Notes: generated by a model not told the origin, from the sequence alone. 64,000 bases of DNA from CAYSYY01 sp964576115 [NCBI: uncultured Gemmatimonadota bacterium] (GCA_964576115.1 CAZNUA010000011.1:26687-90686); one strand, 5' to 3'; positions 24,902-36,341 are shown, counted from the stretch's first letter. Translations and numbers: made by a program.

Positions 24902-25830
24902 TGAGCTCTCCCATCCCTGTGAACATCGACACCGACAATCCGGCCGTCATCACCTCCGGACTGCGCAAGTACTACCGCCGGAACCGGGCTCTGGAGAAGC
25001 TCGACCTGACCGTACCCGAAGGAGCCGTCTACCTCCTGGTCGGCCCCAACGGATCGGGCAAGACCACAACCATGAAGATCCTGCTCGACCTGGTCCGCCC
25101 CGGCGAGGGTTCGGCAAAAGTCTTCGGGTTCTCTCCCATCGCGGACGGCCCCCTGGTCCGGGCCCAGATCGGGTACGTGCCCGAGGGCCGCATCCCCGGC
25201 TATGAATGGATGCGGATCGATCACCTGCTCGCCCATCACGCGGTCTATTATCCCGCCTGGGACGAGGCTTATGCCCGTTCCCTGATCACGGTCCTGGAGA
25301 TCGACCTGAAGAAGAAATTCCAGAAACTCTCGAAGGGGGAGTCCCGCCGGGTTCAGCTGGTCATGGCCCTGGCCCACCGCCCGCCCCTGCTCCTGCTCGA
25401 CGAACCGATGGACGGTCTCGACCCGGTGGTCCGGGACCGGGTCATCGAGCTGCTGGCCGCTCACCTGGCCGAAACCCCCACCACCGTCCTGGCCTCGACC
25501 CATCACATCCAGGAACTCGAGAAACTGGCCGATCACCTGGGCGTGATCAGGGCGGGAACCCTTCTGGCCCAGAGCGACACGACCACCCTGCACACCCGCC
25601 TGAAGCGCTACCGGATCGAGGCCGCAGCCGACTGGACCGCGCCCGAATCGCTCACCGACGCGATCGTCCGGCGCAACGGCTCGGGGCCCGAACTGGCTCT
25701 CGACATCTGGGGCGAGGAAGCGACCGTGACCTCCGCTCTGGCCGGCAGCGGCTCGACCGTCAGGCAGGTCTCGGCCCTGGCTCTGGAGGAAACCGCTGTC
25801 AGCCTGCTCGCCGGTCAGGAGAAACCGTGA
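24901..25830 (+). CDS. ABC transporter ATP-binding protein
   Basis: 309 residues. Walker A GPNGSGKTTT (48-57), signature LSKGESRRVQL, Walker B LLLLDEPMDGLD, H-loop STHH: all intact. The C-terminal 90 residues after the ATPase core form an accessory domain. It energises an export or bacitracin/antibiotic-resistance-like (YtrB-type) transporter with the permeases encoded next. The start overlaps the GntR stop, and the stop TGA overlaps the permease start (25830), so the operon is translationally coupled. Substrate unknown. Confidence 0.92.
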   Translation: MSSPIPVNIDTDNPAVITSGLRKYYRRNRALEKLDLTVPEGAVYLLVGPNGSGKTTTMKILLDLVRPGEGSAKVFGFSPIADGPLVRAQIGYVPEGRIPGYEWMRIDHLLAHHAVYYPAWDEAYARSLITVLEIDLKKKFQKLSKGESRRVQLVMALAHRPPLLLLDEPMDGLDPVVRDRVIELLAAHLAETPTTVLASTHHIQELEKLADHLGVIRAGTLLAQSDTTTLHTRLKRYRIEAAADWTAPESLTDAIVRRNGSGPELALDIWGEEATVTSALAGSGSTVRQVSALALEETAVSLLAGQEKP

Positions 25831-26639
25831 TGAGCGCCCTTTCCCTGCAGGCCCGGCCAGCTCTCGACCGACTGTTCGTCAACTACACGCGGGTTCTCTT
25901 CTCCCGGAACTGGCAGGTACTCCTCGCCATCGGCATCCCCGTCTGGATCTATCACTTTGCCACCCTACGCGGCGATCCCGGTGGAGCGGAGATCACCCTT
26001 TTCGTGAACGGGGGTCTCAGTTTTTCCGGGGGTATCATCATGACTCTCATCACTCTGCTGTGGTCCTCCAGGGTCTGGAACGACCTGCCCCCCGGGGAGC
26101 GGGAGACTTTCCTTGCCTACCCGGTCGATCGGACCGTTCACTATCTCATGCGGATGGCAGCTGGGCTCGGACTGCTGCTTGCCATCATCATCACCGGCTG
26201 GATTCTGAGCGGATTGTGCGTCGAGTGCATACACCCGGGTTCGAGCTGGTTCAGTGATCCCCTGCTCCGCGGCAGCGGCTGGCCCATCTCGCTGATCGGG
26301 ATCGTGAACGCTTACCTGCTGGGGTCGATTTTCGCCCTGCTCTTCCGGCAACCGATATTGTGGTTTATGTTCGGCATACTTATCGTCAACCTGCCTTTCA
26401 TCCTCGCCGTTGCGCCAGATACTCTCCTCTGGCAGATCATGGTCAATCCCCTCAGCTACATTCTCCTGTATCCCTATGGTCTGTTCTCGGGTCTGGGGAT
26501 AGCATGGCCGAGCCTGGCGGCAACGGATTCCTTCGCAGGTCTGACACCTCACCTGCCTGCTCTCACCATCGTCCTGCTCTGGACCGTGATTCTCGGTTTG
26601 GGTCTCGCGGCGGCAAGCCGGTTTCGCAGGGAGAGGTGA
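25830..26639 (+). CDS. ABC transporter permease 1 (YtrA-regulated operon)
   Basis: 269 residues from ATG 25830, overlapping the ATPase stop. About six hydrophobic helices. It begins with an amphipathic stretch and RNWQVLLAIGIPVWIYHF, related to the first helix of the following genes, and shares RVWNDLPPGERETFLAYPVD with SPGSRETLHSYPID of the next protein. Probable membrane partner of the ATPase. The end AAASRFRRER is positively charged, as in its paralogues. Confidence 0.8.
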   Translation: MSALSLQARPALDRLFVNYTRVLFSRNWQVLLAIGIPVWIYHFATLRGDPGGAEITLFVNGGLSFSGGIIMTLITLLWSSRVWNDLPPGERETFLAYPVDRTVHYLMRMAAGLGLLLAIIITGWILSGLCVECIHPGSSWFSDPLLRGSGWPISLIGIVNAYLLGSIFALLFRQPILWFMFGILIVNLPFILAVAPDTLLWQIMVNPLSYILLYPYGLFSGLGIAWPSLAATDSFAGLTPHLPALTIVLLWTVILGLGLAAASRFRRER

Positions 26640-26643
26640 GGCC

Positions 26644-27408
26644 ATGACCACCAGCATCCTGCGATCGACGCCGACCCTCAGGAACCTGATTGCTCCCCAC
26701 ATCCAGACCCTCTTCACTCGCCACCGGTGGGAGTTGCTCGCCATAGGAGCGATTGTCTGGATTTACCAGTTTCTGATCCTCGAAGCGGATGCAGAACTTC
26801 CCAGTGATATCCTGACCATCGGCGGTCCGGGCTTTCCCGGAGCGTTCATCTTCTCCTGTTTAGCTGTCTTCTGGGCCATTCGGATCTGGGATGGACTCTC
26901 ACCCGGCTCGCGGGAAACGCTCCACTCCTACCCCATCGACCGCACGCTCCATCACGGCCTGCGGGTATCCGCCGGCCTGGTTCTTCTCTCCATCACTCTC
27001 GTCACTTTCTGGCTCATCGGCTCAGCTCTGAGCGCAGTTATCAACCCCGAACTGAACTGGTACACGAATACCCTGCTGTATGGCAGCAGCTGGATCATCT
27101 CCATTCTCGGGCTGGTGAATGCGTACCTTCTCGGCACCTGCCTCGCCCTGCTCTGCCGCCGTCCCGAATTGTGGTTCTTCGTCTGGATACCGGTCGGCTT
27201 CATTGTCCTGTCCCTCACGGCCCAGTTACTGAACAGTGAATTCTTTGTTTCGGTGTTCAGGATCGTCTTTCTCGGCTTCTTTTCGGTGCTGGCTCTGTTG
27301 GGTACTCCCTTCACCGATCCCCGCTGGCGTCCCGATATCCTCATCATGCTCGGAGGTACGCTCATCCTGGTCACAGCGGTTCTGCTGGCAAGTCGCAAAC
27401 GGAGATAG
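26644..27408 (+). CDS. ABC transporter permease 2, paralogue of permease 1
   Basis: 254 residues, six predicted helices. It shares with the previous protein RHRWELLAIGAIVWIYQF, the motif RIWDGLSPGSRETLHSYPID, a Trp-rich turn (NPELNWYTNTLLYGSSW) and VNAYLLGTCLALL. These are clear signs of tandem duplication. GGAGAGGTGAGG precedes the ATG by a few bases. It could form a heterodimer with permease 1, which would explain why two copies are retained. Confidence 0.8.
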   Translation: MTTSILRSTPTLRNLIAPHIQTLFTRHRWELLAIGAIVWIYQFLILEADAELPSDILTIGGPGFPGAFIFSCLAVFWAIRIWDGLSPGSRETLHSYPIDRTLHHGLRVSAGLVLLSITLVTFWLIGSALSAVINPELNWYTNTLLYGSSWIISILGLVNAYLLGTCLALLCRRPELWFFVWIPVGFIVLSLTAQLLNSEFFVSVFRIVFLGFFSVLALLGTPFTDPRWRPDILIMLGGTLILVTAVLLASRKRR

Positions 27409-27417
27409 GAGCACCTT

Positions 27418-27654
27418 ATGGGAACTGCTTCTGCTTCTCTCTCGCACCACCCGGTTCGGTTCCTGACCCTGCTGGGAAGCGATTTCAGGCTGCTCCTGCG
27501 GCGGCACTGGTGGGAACTCTTCGGCGGGCTCGGTCTGATCCTGGTCGAGATGGAACGGTCGTCAGGCGTGCCCGGATTCTGGGCCCCGGTTGTCTGGTTC
27601 GTGATTCTCTCTGTCGCGGTCGGCTTGGTCGCTGCCCGCCACCGGGAGGCATGA
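27418..27654 (+). CDS. 78-residue two-helix miniature of the permease paralogues
   Basis: 78 residues. The N-terminal half (LLGSDFRLLLRRHWWELFGG) matches the first-helix region of the neighbouring permeases, especially GAELRLLLRQYRWTIPLL of the next gene. The second half (WAPVVWFVILSVAVGLVAAR then HREA) matches their last helix and basic end. The middle four helices are absent, so it looks like an internal-deletion product. It has GGAGC before its ATG and its TGA overlaps the next gene's ATG, so it is likely translated. Either a relic or a small accessory subunit. Confidence 0.75.
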   Translation: MGTASASLSHHPVRFLTLLGSDFRLLLRRHWWELFGGLGLILVEMERSSGVPGFWAPVVWFVILSVAVGLVAARHREA

Positions 27655-28487
27655 GCGTGTCGGTTCTAACCGAACGTCTGCACGATCCCCCTTCCCGGCT
27701 GAGCGTCATCGGAGCCGAATTGCGGCTTCTTCTGCGGCAGTACCGGTGGACGATCCCCCTGCTCTTTCTGGCTTACTTCGTCGCTGAACACTGGTTGCTG
27801 CTCTACGATTCCCAGTGGTTGGATTACCTCATAAGATTCGGGAGTGTAATCACTATCGATCTGTCCGATCCGGATCGGTACGGGGCGGTCTGGACCGGAC
27901 TGTATCTCCACACATTTATCAAGGCTGTCACAGCCGGATTGTGGGGTTATCTGATCTGGCGTGACACGGACGCGGTGAGCATTCACAGCTCGATAACCGA
28001 TCCGATTTCCGGGACATTCATCCGTATCTCCCGGCTCTTTCTCGGCGCCCTGATCCTCATGGCAGCCGATATCTCAGCCTGGTATCTGGGTACCGGCATC
28101 AACGGCCTGCTGGTCAATGTCACCGGACTCGTCGCCGGGTTCCTCCCCCCGGCAATTCACGCCGCCCGTTTCCTCTCCTATGTCAATGTCTTCCTTCTCG
28201 CCTCGCTGATCTGCCTGACGACCAGACGTCCCCTGGTCTGGTTCTTCATCTATCTTCCGGCCATCGGCATGCTCTTCTTCCTGCTGCAGCTCTTCGCCAA
28301 TGTGACACCCGTCAGAGAAATCTGCCTTCTCCTCCTTTCACCTTATGGCCTGAGCGGCGGACTCTATATCGAAACCTGGACCATGGCGGGGGAGTTGATC
28401 GAGCCCGCTGTTCTTGCCCCGGTCATCTGGTTCCCCGTTCTGCTGGGAGCGACCCTGTTCGCCGCTGCCCGCCACCGGGATTCCTGA
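27651..28487 (+). CDS. ABC transporter permease 3, divergent paralogue
   Basis: 278 residues from ATG 27651 (ATGA overlap with the 78-residue gene). About six to seven hydrophobic helices; LRLLLRQYRWTIPLLFLAYF at the start and FAAARHRDS at the end mirror the preceding proteins, and the middle (RRPLVWFFIYLPAIGMLFFL) parallels RRPELWFFVWIPVGFIVLSL of permease 2. It is last in the operon and is followed by a strong terminator at 28514-28545. Confidence 0.8.
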   Translation: MSVSVLTERLHDPPSRLSVIGAELRLLLRQYRWTIPLLFLAYFVAEHWLLLYDSQWLDYLIRFGSVITIDLSDPDRYGAVWTGLYLHTFIKAVTAGLWGYLIWRDTDAVSIHSSITDPISGTFIRISRLFLGALILMAADISAWYLGTGINGLLVNVTGLVAGFLPPAIHAARFLSYVNVFLLASLICLTTRRPLVWFFIYLPAIGMLFFLLQLFANVTPVREICLLLLSPYGLSGGLYIETWTMAGELIEPAVLAPVIWFPVLLGATLFAAARHRDS

Positions 28488-28513
28488 TCGTGAAACCAGC
28501 AATCTGACCGCGC

Positions 28514-28545
28514 AGAAAAAGGCCGGGATCGCTCCCGGCCTTTTC
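28514..28545. terminator. Bidirectional Rho-independent terminator
   Basis: Stem GGCCGGGA / TCCCGGCC (28521-28528 and 28533-28540) with loop TCGC, preceded by AAAAA and followed by TTTT, so it can work on both strands. It ends the GntR-ABC operon on the plus strand and the symporter gene on the minus strand. Confidence 0.92.
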
Positions 28546-28566
28546 TGTGAGAGAGTGTTTTCGCAA

Positions 28567-28589
28567 CCGACGTCGCCGACGTCGGTTTT
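28567..28589 (+). terminator. Second hairpin with short T run
   Basis: CCGACGT (28567-28573), loop CGCCG, ACGTCGG (28579-28585), then TTTT. Possibly a back-up terminator for the plus-strand operon; on the minus strand it lacks a T run. Confidence 0.5.
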
Positions 28590-28613
28590 GATGCTGTCGG
28601 TGCTGCTGCTGCC

Positions 28614-30008
28614 CTACAGGATACCCTGCCCGCTGATGAGTTCGACGATCTTGTTGGTCAGGATCAGAATCAGGGTGATGGGGCAGAGGTAGCGGATCAG
28701 GAAGGTCCAGATCTTGCGCATCCGGAAGACCGTGCCCTCTGACTCGACCTCGGCCGCGGCGTTGTCCACGCCCCACTTCCAGCCCACGAAGATGCTGATC
28801 AGCAGGGCCCCGATGGCCAGCGAGTACTGCCCGAAGGCCTCGAAGAGCAGGCTGAGGAAGTCGATCTTGAACAGGGGCAGGTCGGTCAGCCACGAGACCG
28901 CCCCGTTGCCCAGGGCCGAGGGGATGCCCAGCACGAAGGAGAGCGCCCCCAGGACCAGACAGGCCTTCTTGCGGCTGATCTTTTTCTCGTCCACCAGGTA
29001 GGCCGTACCGACCTCGAGCAGGGAGACGCTCGAGGTGATGGCGGCGATCCCGAGCAGGACGAAGAAGCCCGTGCCGAAGATGATACCGCCGATCGGGGCG
29101 GGCGGGATTTCGCCCAGCAGGCTGGTGAGCACCACGAAAACCATGCCGGGGCCGCCCTCCTGTAACCCCAGGCCGGCGTGGAAGAGGGTCGGGAAGATGA
29201 TCAGACCGGCCAGGATGGCGATACCGGTGTCCAGGGAGGAGACCCAGAGGGCCGAGCTCTCGAGGTTGTCGCGTTTGGCAATGTAGGAACCGTAGGTGAT
29301 CATGGTCCCCATGCCCAGGCTCAGGCTGAAGAAGGCCTGGCCGGCCGCGGCCAGCACGGTGGCGCCGGTAATCTGGCTGAAGTCGGGCTTGAAATAAAAG
29401 GCCAGGCCCGCTCCGGCCCCCGAGAGGGTGACCGCCCTCACGGCCAGGAGGACGAGCAGGATGAGCAGGATCGGCATGAGCACTTTGGTCCAGCGCTCGA
29501 TCCCCGAACGCACCCCCCCGACCACCACGTACACGGTCAGTCCCATGAAGAAGAGCAGGTAGCCGAGTTCGCTCAGGGGATTGCCCGACATCTGGGCGAA
29601 GATGGTGGCGGTGTCGACCCCGGGCTGGAAGGTGCCGCTGATGCACTTGACGATGTAGGCCACCGTCCAGCCGGCGATGACGGCGTAAAAAGAGAGAATG
29701 ATGACTCCGGTCACCACCCCCAGCCCGCCGAGCAGTTTCCACTTCGTGCCCGGTGCCAGGGCCGAGAAAGCCCCGACCGGGTTGCGCTGGGTCCGCCGGC
29801 CGATGGTGAACTCGGCCAGCATGACCGGGGCGCCGATCAGTACCACGCAGACGAGGTAAATCAGCAGAAAGGCGGCCCCGCCGTTGGCGGCGGCGTTGGT
29901 CGGGAAGGCCCAGATATTGCCCAGACCGATAGCGCTCCCGGCCGCAGCCAGGATGAAGGCCAGCTTCGAACCCCAGGTGTCACGCGAGGCTGCATCCAGT
30001 GATTCCAT
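28614..30008 (-). CDS. Sodium:neurotransmitter symporter family (NSS/SNF) transporter
   Basis: 464 residues from ATG 30008 (MESLDAASRDTWGSKL); a TTG at 30014 is possible. Eleven to twelve helices of the LeuT fold. The N-terminal signature WGSKLAFILAAAGSAIGLGN followed by IWAFP is the conserved Na+/substrate-binding unwound helix 1 of NSS transporters. Other hallmarks: GGAAFLLIYLVCV, GAPVMLAEFTIGR, and AAAGQAFFSLSLGMGTMITY in helix 6. It imports an amino acid or related amine with Na+. It is monocistronic between its promoter (30071-30099) and the terminator at 28514-28545. Confidence 0.93.
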   Translation of the reverse strand: MESLDAASRDTWGSKLAFILAAAGSAIGLGNIWAFPTNAAANGGAAFLLIYLVCVVLIGAPVMLAEFTIGRRTQRNPVGAFSALAPGTKWKLLGGLGVVTGVIILSFYAVIAGWTVAYIVKCISGTFQPGVDTATIFAQMSGNPLSELGYLLFFMGLTVYVVVGGVRSGIERWTKVLMPILLILLVLLAVRAVTLSGAGAGLAFYFKPDFSQITGATVLAAAGQAFFSLSLGMGTMITYGSYIAKRDNLESSALWVSSLDTGIAILAGLIIFPTLFHAGLGLQEGGPGMVFVVLTSLLGEIPPAPIGGIIFGTGFFVLLGIAAITSSVSLLEVGTAYLVDEKKISRKKACLVLGALSFVLGIPSALGNGAVSWLTDLPLFKIDFLSLLFEAFGQYSLAIGALLISIFVGWKWGVDNAAAEVESEGTVFRMRKIWTFLIRYLCPITLILILTNKIVELISGQGIL

Positions 30009-30070
30009 CGACAACGATCCCTTCCCCGGCGGGCTGAAGTGAACCTGCCTACAACTGATACGGAACGGCC

Positions 30071-30099
30071 ATCATAGTGTATGTGTTCAGGGCGAAAGC
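30071..30099 (-). promoter_or_regulatory. Promoter of the symporter gene
   Basis: Minus-strand -10 TATGAT (30076-30071), about 63 nt upstream of the ATG. A weak -35 (CTTTCG) lies 17 nt further upstream. The same -10 hexamer occurs at the LysM gene. Confidence 0.5.
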
Positions 30100-30150
30100 A
30101 ACCTTCAACTTTATCGGTCCGCGGCTGCGGTGCTCACCAGGCATCACGCC

Positions 30151-30185
30151 GACGGCCCCGCCGGCAGATCGCCGACGGGGCCGTC
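30151..30185 (-). terminator. Strong hairpin downstream of the outer-membrane protein gene
   Basis: GACGGCCCCG / CGGGGCCGTC, exact 10-bp arms (30151-30160, 30176-30185), with an inner GGC/GCC pairing. It lies about 33 nt past the stop at 30218 on the minus strand. There is no T run, so it may be a Rho-assisted terminator or a 3'-end stabiliser. Confidence 0.5.
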
Positions 30186-30217
30186 GATGATAATCTCAGG
30201 CAGCGCTCAGAAAGCGC

Positions 30218-31609
30218 TCAGAAAGTGATTTTCAGTCCCGCCGCCGCTCCGAAGCCGCGAATGCCGTCGGGTGTGATGCCGGTGTTGGCTACCGCAACCT
30301 CGAGGCAGAGGATCCGGAAATCGAGTCCGAGGCCGACCGCACCCACCAGGCCGTGGCGGCCGCCGAAGCTCAGGCCGGCCCGCAGGGGCAGGAAAAAGAT
30401 CGGCCGCCACTCCATACCCAGCCCCAGGCGCGGTACCGCCCGGAATCCCAATCCCCGGCTGAAAGGCTGCTCGAATTCGGCGTTCAGAGCCAGTCGCCCG
30501 AGCTGGTAGGTCGTCCCGACCCGAAAGATGACCGGCACCGGGGTGCGGAAGGAATCAATCCGTTCCAGCTCCACATCGTAGCTGGTCAGAGAGTCCAGAT
30601 CGGTGGTCTCGGCTTCTTCGTCGAACTCCAGGAAGGTTCCCATGCCGATCGTGTCGGCATCGGCGATCAAGTGGACGTTGTAGGTCGAGTTCTTCCAGGT
30701 GATGCCGGGACTGAGGTTGAGCAGGGCACCGTGCACCGTCCAGTGATCGTTCATAACGGCGGCCACACCCAGGTCGAGCCCGATCCCCGAACCGTTGACC
30801 GGCTCGAACTCGTCATCGTCGATAATCTCGAGGTCGTCCGACTCGGGGTCGAGGTCGTAACCCGGAATCCCGGCGGTGTGATAACGGTAGTCGGCGTGGC
30901 CGAAGATGCCGTCCTCGAGAAAGGTGAAATCGACCGTACCTTCGTCGATGCCGGCATACTGGTGGCCGGCATAGTATTTCAGACCGATTCCGCCGTAGAT
31001 TTCACGCCCACCGATGAAGTTGCGGAAGAAGGAGTCGATGACAGCCGGGGCACGGAAGGCATAGGTGCCGTAGAAGACCGAAATCCCTTCGGTCGAGGCG
31101 CCGAACTCGCCGAAGTGGTACGTGCGGTTCAGCCTGTTACCCCGCAGGAGAAGCTCGAAGAGGTCGGTGGGCATCCGGGCTTCGGCATCGACCACGTGGT
31201 AGGTCCCCAGAGCGAGCCGGCCGATCTGCAGCCCGAAGGTGCCGACTTCGACATTGGCGCTGACCCGGGCCGCCTTACCCAGACTGTTGAGATAGCTGTC
31301 TTTCTCGTCCTCGTCGATGAACCCCTCTTCCATCCAGCGGTTCCAGCGGCCGATCGACATGATGTTCTGGTCAACGTGCGTGTTGACCGACACCAGGCGA
31401 AGGCTGAAGTGCCGGCGTCCGGGCAGACCGAGCAGGGCCGGATTGACCAGGGCGGCGTCGATGTCGTACATCGCCGTGCCGCGGGCTCCGGCCAGGCTGT
31501 AGCCCGCCACGCTGTAGGTGCCCTGAGCAGTAGCGGTGCAGGGCAGGGCCAGCAGGACGAGCAGGCCCGGCATTGCAAGCAGGTGCCGTAGAGTCATGCT
31601 CCGCGTCAT
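30218..31609 (-). CDS. Predicted outer-membrane beta-barrel protein (DUF5723/PorV-like)
   Basis: 463 residues from ATG 31609, which has GGGGAGG about 8 nt upstream. Signal peptide MPGLLVLLALPCTATA then QG, giving a predicted mature N-terminal Gln. The mature start SVAGYSLAGARGTAMYDIDA followed by ALVNPALLG resembles the family of FCB outer-membrane proteins that begin with a conserved asparagine-proline turn (..A..NPA.L). The rest is alternating strands with turns rich in Asp and Gly, ending LEVAVANTGITPDGIRGFGA and LKITF with terminal Phe, as for barrels assembled by BamA. It is coupled to the lipoprotein gene upstream (GTGA overlap at 31615-31618). Confidence 0.78.
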   Translation of the reverse strand: MTRSMTLRHLLAMPGLLVLLALPCTATAQGTYSVAGYSLAGARGTAMYDIDAALVNPALLGLPGRRHFSLRLVSVNTHVDQNIMSIGRWNRWMEEGFIDEDEKDSYLNSLGKAARVSANVEVGTFGLQIGRLALGTYHVVDAEARMPTDLFELLLRGNRLNRTYHFGEFGASTEGISVFYGTYAFRAPAVIDSFFRNFIGGREIYGGIGLKYYAGHQYAGIDEGTVDFTFLEDGIFGHADYRYHTAGIPGYDLDPESDDLEIIDDDEFEPVNGSGIGLDLGVAAVMNDHWTVHGALLNLSPGITWKNSTYNVHLIADADTIGMGTFLEFDEEAETTDLDSLTSYDVELERIDSFRTPVPVIFRVGTTYQLGRLALNAEFEQPFSRGLGFRAVPRLGLGMEWRPIFFLPLRAGLSFGGRHGLVGAVGLGLDFRILCLEVAVANTGITPDGIRGFGAAAGLKITF

Positions 31610-31614
31610 CCCGA

Positions 31615-33678
31615 TCACCTCCCCTCTCCGTCATCGCCCGCATCGGGATCGATGATTGCCCTCACGGTGACGAAAGCCTTGACGAAGATGCGATCCGATT
31701 TGGCAACCTTGAAAGGTTCGGTCCCGGTAGGTGGTATCGTGATCCGCATCCCCGACCAGTACGGCTCCAGCAACGCCTGCCACTGATCACGGGTCAGCGT
31801 CACGACCGTGTCCTGAGCCGTAGCGGCATTGGGCTGGAAGGTGAGCACCAGATCCACATCGGGATCGGTGAAAACCAGTCCCGAGTCGGCCGCGGTGGTG
31901 TACCGGGCGGTAATCCCCAGCCCCAGTGTGCTGGCGAAGCGGTAGGTGATCGAAGCCTCCTGGAAGGTGACGACATCTTCCTCGACATCGATCCCCTCGG
32001 CCTGGAACTCCTTGTCGAGTTCGATGCTGATGGGTTGATCGATATTGAAGCTCAGGGGAGTGGAGAAGGCGATCTCGGCCTCGACCCAGGAAGTACTCGA
32101 CAGCGTCCCCGGTGTCACCCCGTCCCCGACCGTTACCGAGCCCGAATAGCTGATCTCCTCGGGAAAAGCGTTGAGGAAAGTGAGCAGGGCCGAATCATCG
32201 CCGAAGCTGAGGGTGCTGGTGTCGGGTGCGGCCTCCGAACCCGGCTGCAGGTCGAAGGTGATGTCGAGATTGACCGGATCGGGCGTCCCCCCGGTGCCGA
32301 CCAGGTGCAGCTCGAGGTGGGCGGGAAAACCGATGGTATGGACCACGGTGATGTCGAGGTCGACATCGGCCAGCGAAATCTTGCGCAGCTCGTCGAGCAG
32401 ATTGCCCGAGTCTTCGGCCAGGCTGAAGCTGTCGGCCGGCACGTCGACCGTAGTGGCGTCGAGGGTACCCGTGACCGACTGCAAAACCAGTTCGGAGAGC
32501 AGGGCTCGGACGGAGACCGAATCCTGGGCCGAGAGCGTCACCTGCGATCCATAGGAGCCGGGGGAGTCGACGGTCACATTGAGGGCGAGGGTCTGGTTGC
32601 CCGCACCAACGCCATCTGGTGTCAGGGTAACATCGGTCAGATCGCGGCTCTCGCTCTGGGTCTGTCCGGCTGGGATGGCCAGGTTGAAGTTGAGCGGATC
32701 GCCCCAGTAATCGACCAGGTTGGGCAGGCTGACCACGAGATTCAGATCGATGGGGAGCTGGTTGTCCAGGCTCAGGGTCAGGTCGCCGCCCCCCAGGGTG
32801 GCGCTGGTGATCGAGGCATCACCGGGCAGGGTGACCGTTTCGCTGAAAGGGAAGCTGATTGGATCCACCTGGGCAGTGGCCATAGCGACGGTCAGAGCGC
32901 TGAATTCCACCTCGACATCGATGCCCTCATCCCCATCGAAGTACATCGTTTCGCCGCTCGACGATCCGTAGAGCTCGATCGAGAGATCGTTGCTCAGGCT
33001 CAGGCCGTCGAGGATGACGGGGATGATGTGGATCTCACCGTCCGTCAGAACGTCGGTCCCGCCGGCGGTGACATCGATATCCACGACCAGGGTGTCGCCG
33101 GCGGCATCATCGAGCAGCTTCACGCCCATGATCTCGAAGGGTACTTCGGTCCGGTTGGTCACCCGTACCGACATGGTGCCGGAATCGATCGTGACATGGG
33201 TGAAGGAGCTGAGCGAGGGGATGTCCTGGGTCAGACCGGCCGGTATCGAGAACGGGGGAATGATCACCTGCTGAGGCGGCAGTCCGACCAGGATGGGGTA
33301 GATCTGGTCGAACTGGACCGTGGCCGAGACCGCCGGGGCGGCGGGTACGGTAAAGGAACCGATTGACTGCGCCACCGACTCGTCGAGCCCGTCAATGGTA
33401 ATGTCCTCGCCCATCTCGATCCGGTCGAGGCTTTCCTCGAAATCGATGGTGTAGACGCTGTCGAGTCCGACCGTTTCGAAATCCTCGTCATCGAATAGAT
33501 CGACCAGATCGATCCACTGATTGAGCAGAGGAATGTTGTACTCGACCTCCCACGAGGGAGCGGTCGGCTCTTTGGGCATCGTGCAGGCTGTCGTGAGCAG
33601 CACGAGGACGGGAAGGACGACGACAGATATACGTCGACCTGCGCCCTGTTCGGCGCGCGCGCTGGGAACTCTGCGCAT
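31615..33678 (-). CDS. Large beta-rich lipoprotein, function unknown
   Basis: 687 residues. N-terminal lipoprotein signal with LLTTAC (Cys32 predicted lipidated), ATG 5 nt after GAGGAG. The mature protein is strongly acidic (many Asp), poor in Lys and Cys, and built from repeated beta-sandwich-like strands, for example LTLSLDNQLPIDLNLVVSLP (compare VRVTNRTEVPFEIMGVKLLD and LELHLVGTGGTPDPVNLDIT). That suggests several Ig-like modules. I do not recognise a named family. Since it is coupled to the following outer-membrane barrel gene, a surface or periplasmic complex of lipoprotein plus barrel is an inference. Confidence 0.75.
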   Translation of the reverse strand: MRRVPSARAEQGAGRRISVVVLPVLVLLTTACTMPKEPTAPSWEVEYNIPLLNQWIDLVDLFDDEDFETVGLDSVYTIDFEESLDRIEMGEDITIDGLDESVAQSIGSFTVPAAPAVSATVQFDQIYPILVGLPPQQVIIPPFSIPAGLTQDIPSLSSFTHVTIDSGTMSVRVTNRTEVPFEIMGVKLLDDAAGDTLVVDIDVTAGGTDVLTDGEIHIIPVILDGLSLSNDLSIELYGSSSGETMYFDGDEGIDVEVEFSALTVAMATAQVDPISFPFSETVTLPGDASITSATLGGGDLTLSLDNQLPIDLNLVVSLPNLVDYWGDPLNFNLAIPAGQTQSESRDLTDVTLTPDGVGAGNQTLALNVTVDSPGSYGSQVTLSAQDSVSVRALLSELVLQSVTGTLDATTVDVPADSFSLAEDSGNLLDELRKISLADVDLDITVVHTIGFPAHLELHLVGTGGTPDPVNLDITFDLQPGSEAAPDTSTLSFGDDSALLTFLNAFPEEISYSGSVTVGDGVTPGTLSSTSWVEAEIAFSTPLSFNIDQPISIELDKEFQAEGIDVEEDVVTFQEASITYRFASTLGLGITARYTTAADSGLVFTDPDVDLVLTFQPNAATAQDTVVTLTRDQWQALLEPYWSGMRITIPPTGTEPFKVAKSDRIFVKAFVTVRAIIDPDAGDDGEGR

Positions 33679-33861
33679 GCTTACTCCTCATCGTTGATCC
33701 CAGGGATTCAGACCCGGAACCGCTACAGGGGGTGGCGGCTGGCCGCATTAAAAATAACGCCAAACACCGGAGAACGGCAACCGCCAGTCTTATTGGTATT
33801 AATTATTAATAAATATTGCCGAGAAAAGCGACTCTCGAATGCAGCCTGAAGCGACCGCCCC
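33679..33861 (-). promoter_or_regulatory. A/T-rich promoter region upstream of the lipoprotein-barrel pair
   Basis: A 183-nt gap between the ahcY stop and the lipoprotein ATG. It contains an A/T island (about 33795-33822, ATTGGTATTAATTATTAATA and on) unlike the GC-rich surroundings. On the minus strand TTGCCG, 17 nt, TTATTT lies downstream of that island, so the island could act as an UP element. A small stem CGAGA/TCTCG (near 33823-33840) follows ahcY. Confidence 0.45.

Positions 33862-36341
<2,480 letters not shown>

Noticed and set aside
28423-29742. 439-codon minus-strand frame overlapping the symporter gene
   Set aside because: Arg/Gly/His/Pro-rich shadow in a second frame; the NSS transporter frame carries all conserved motifs.
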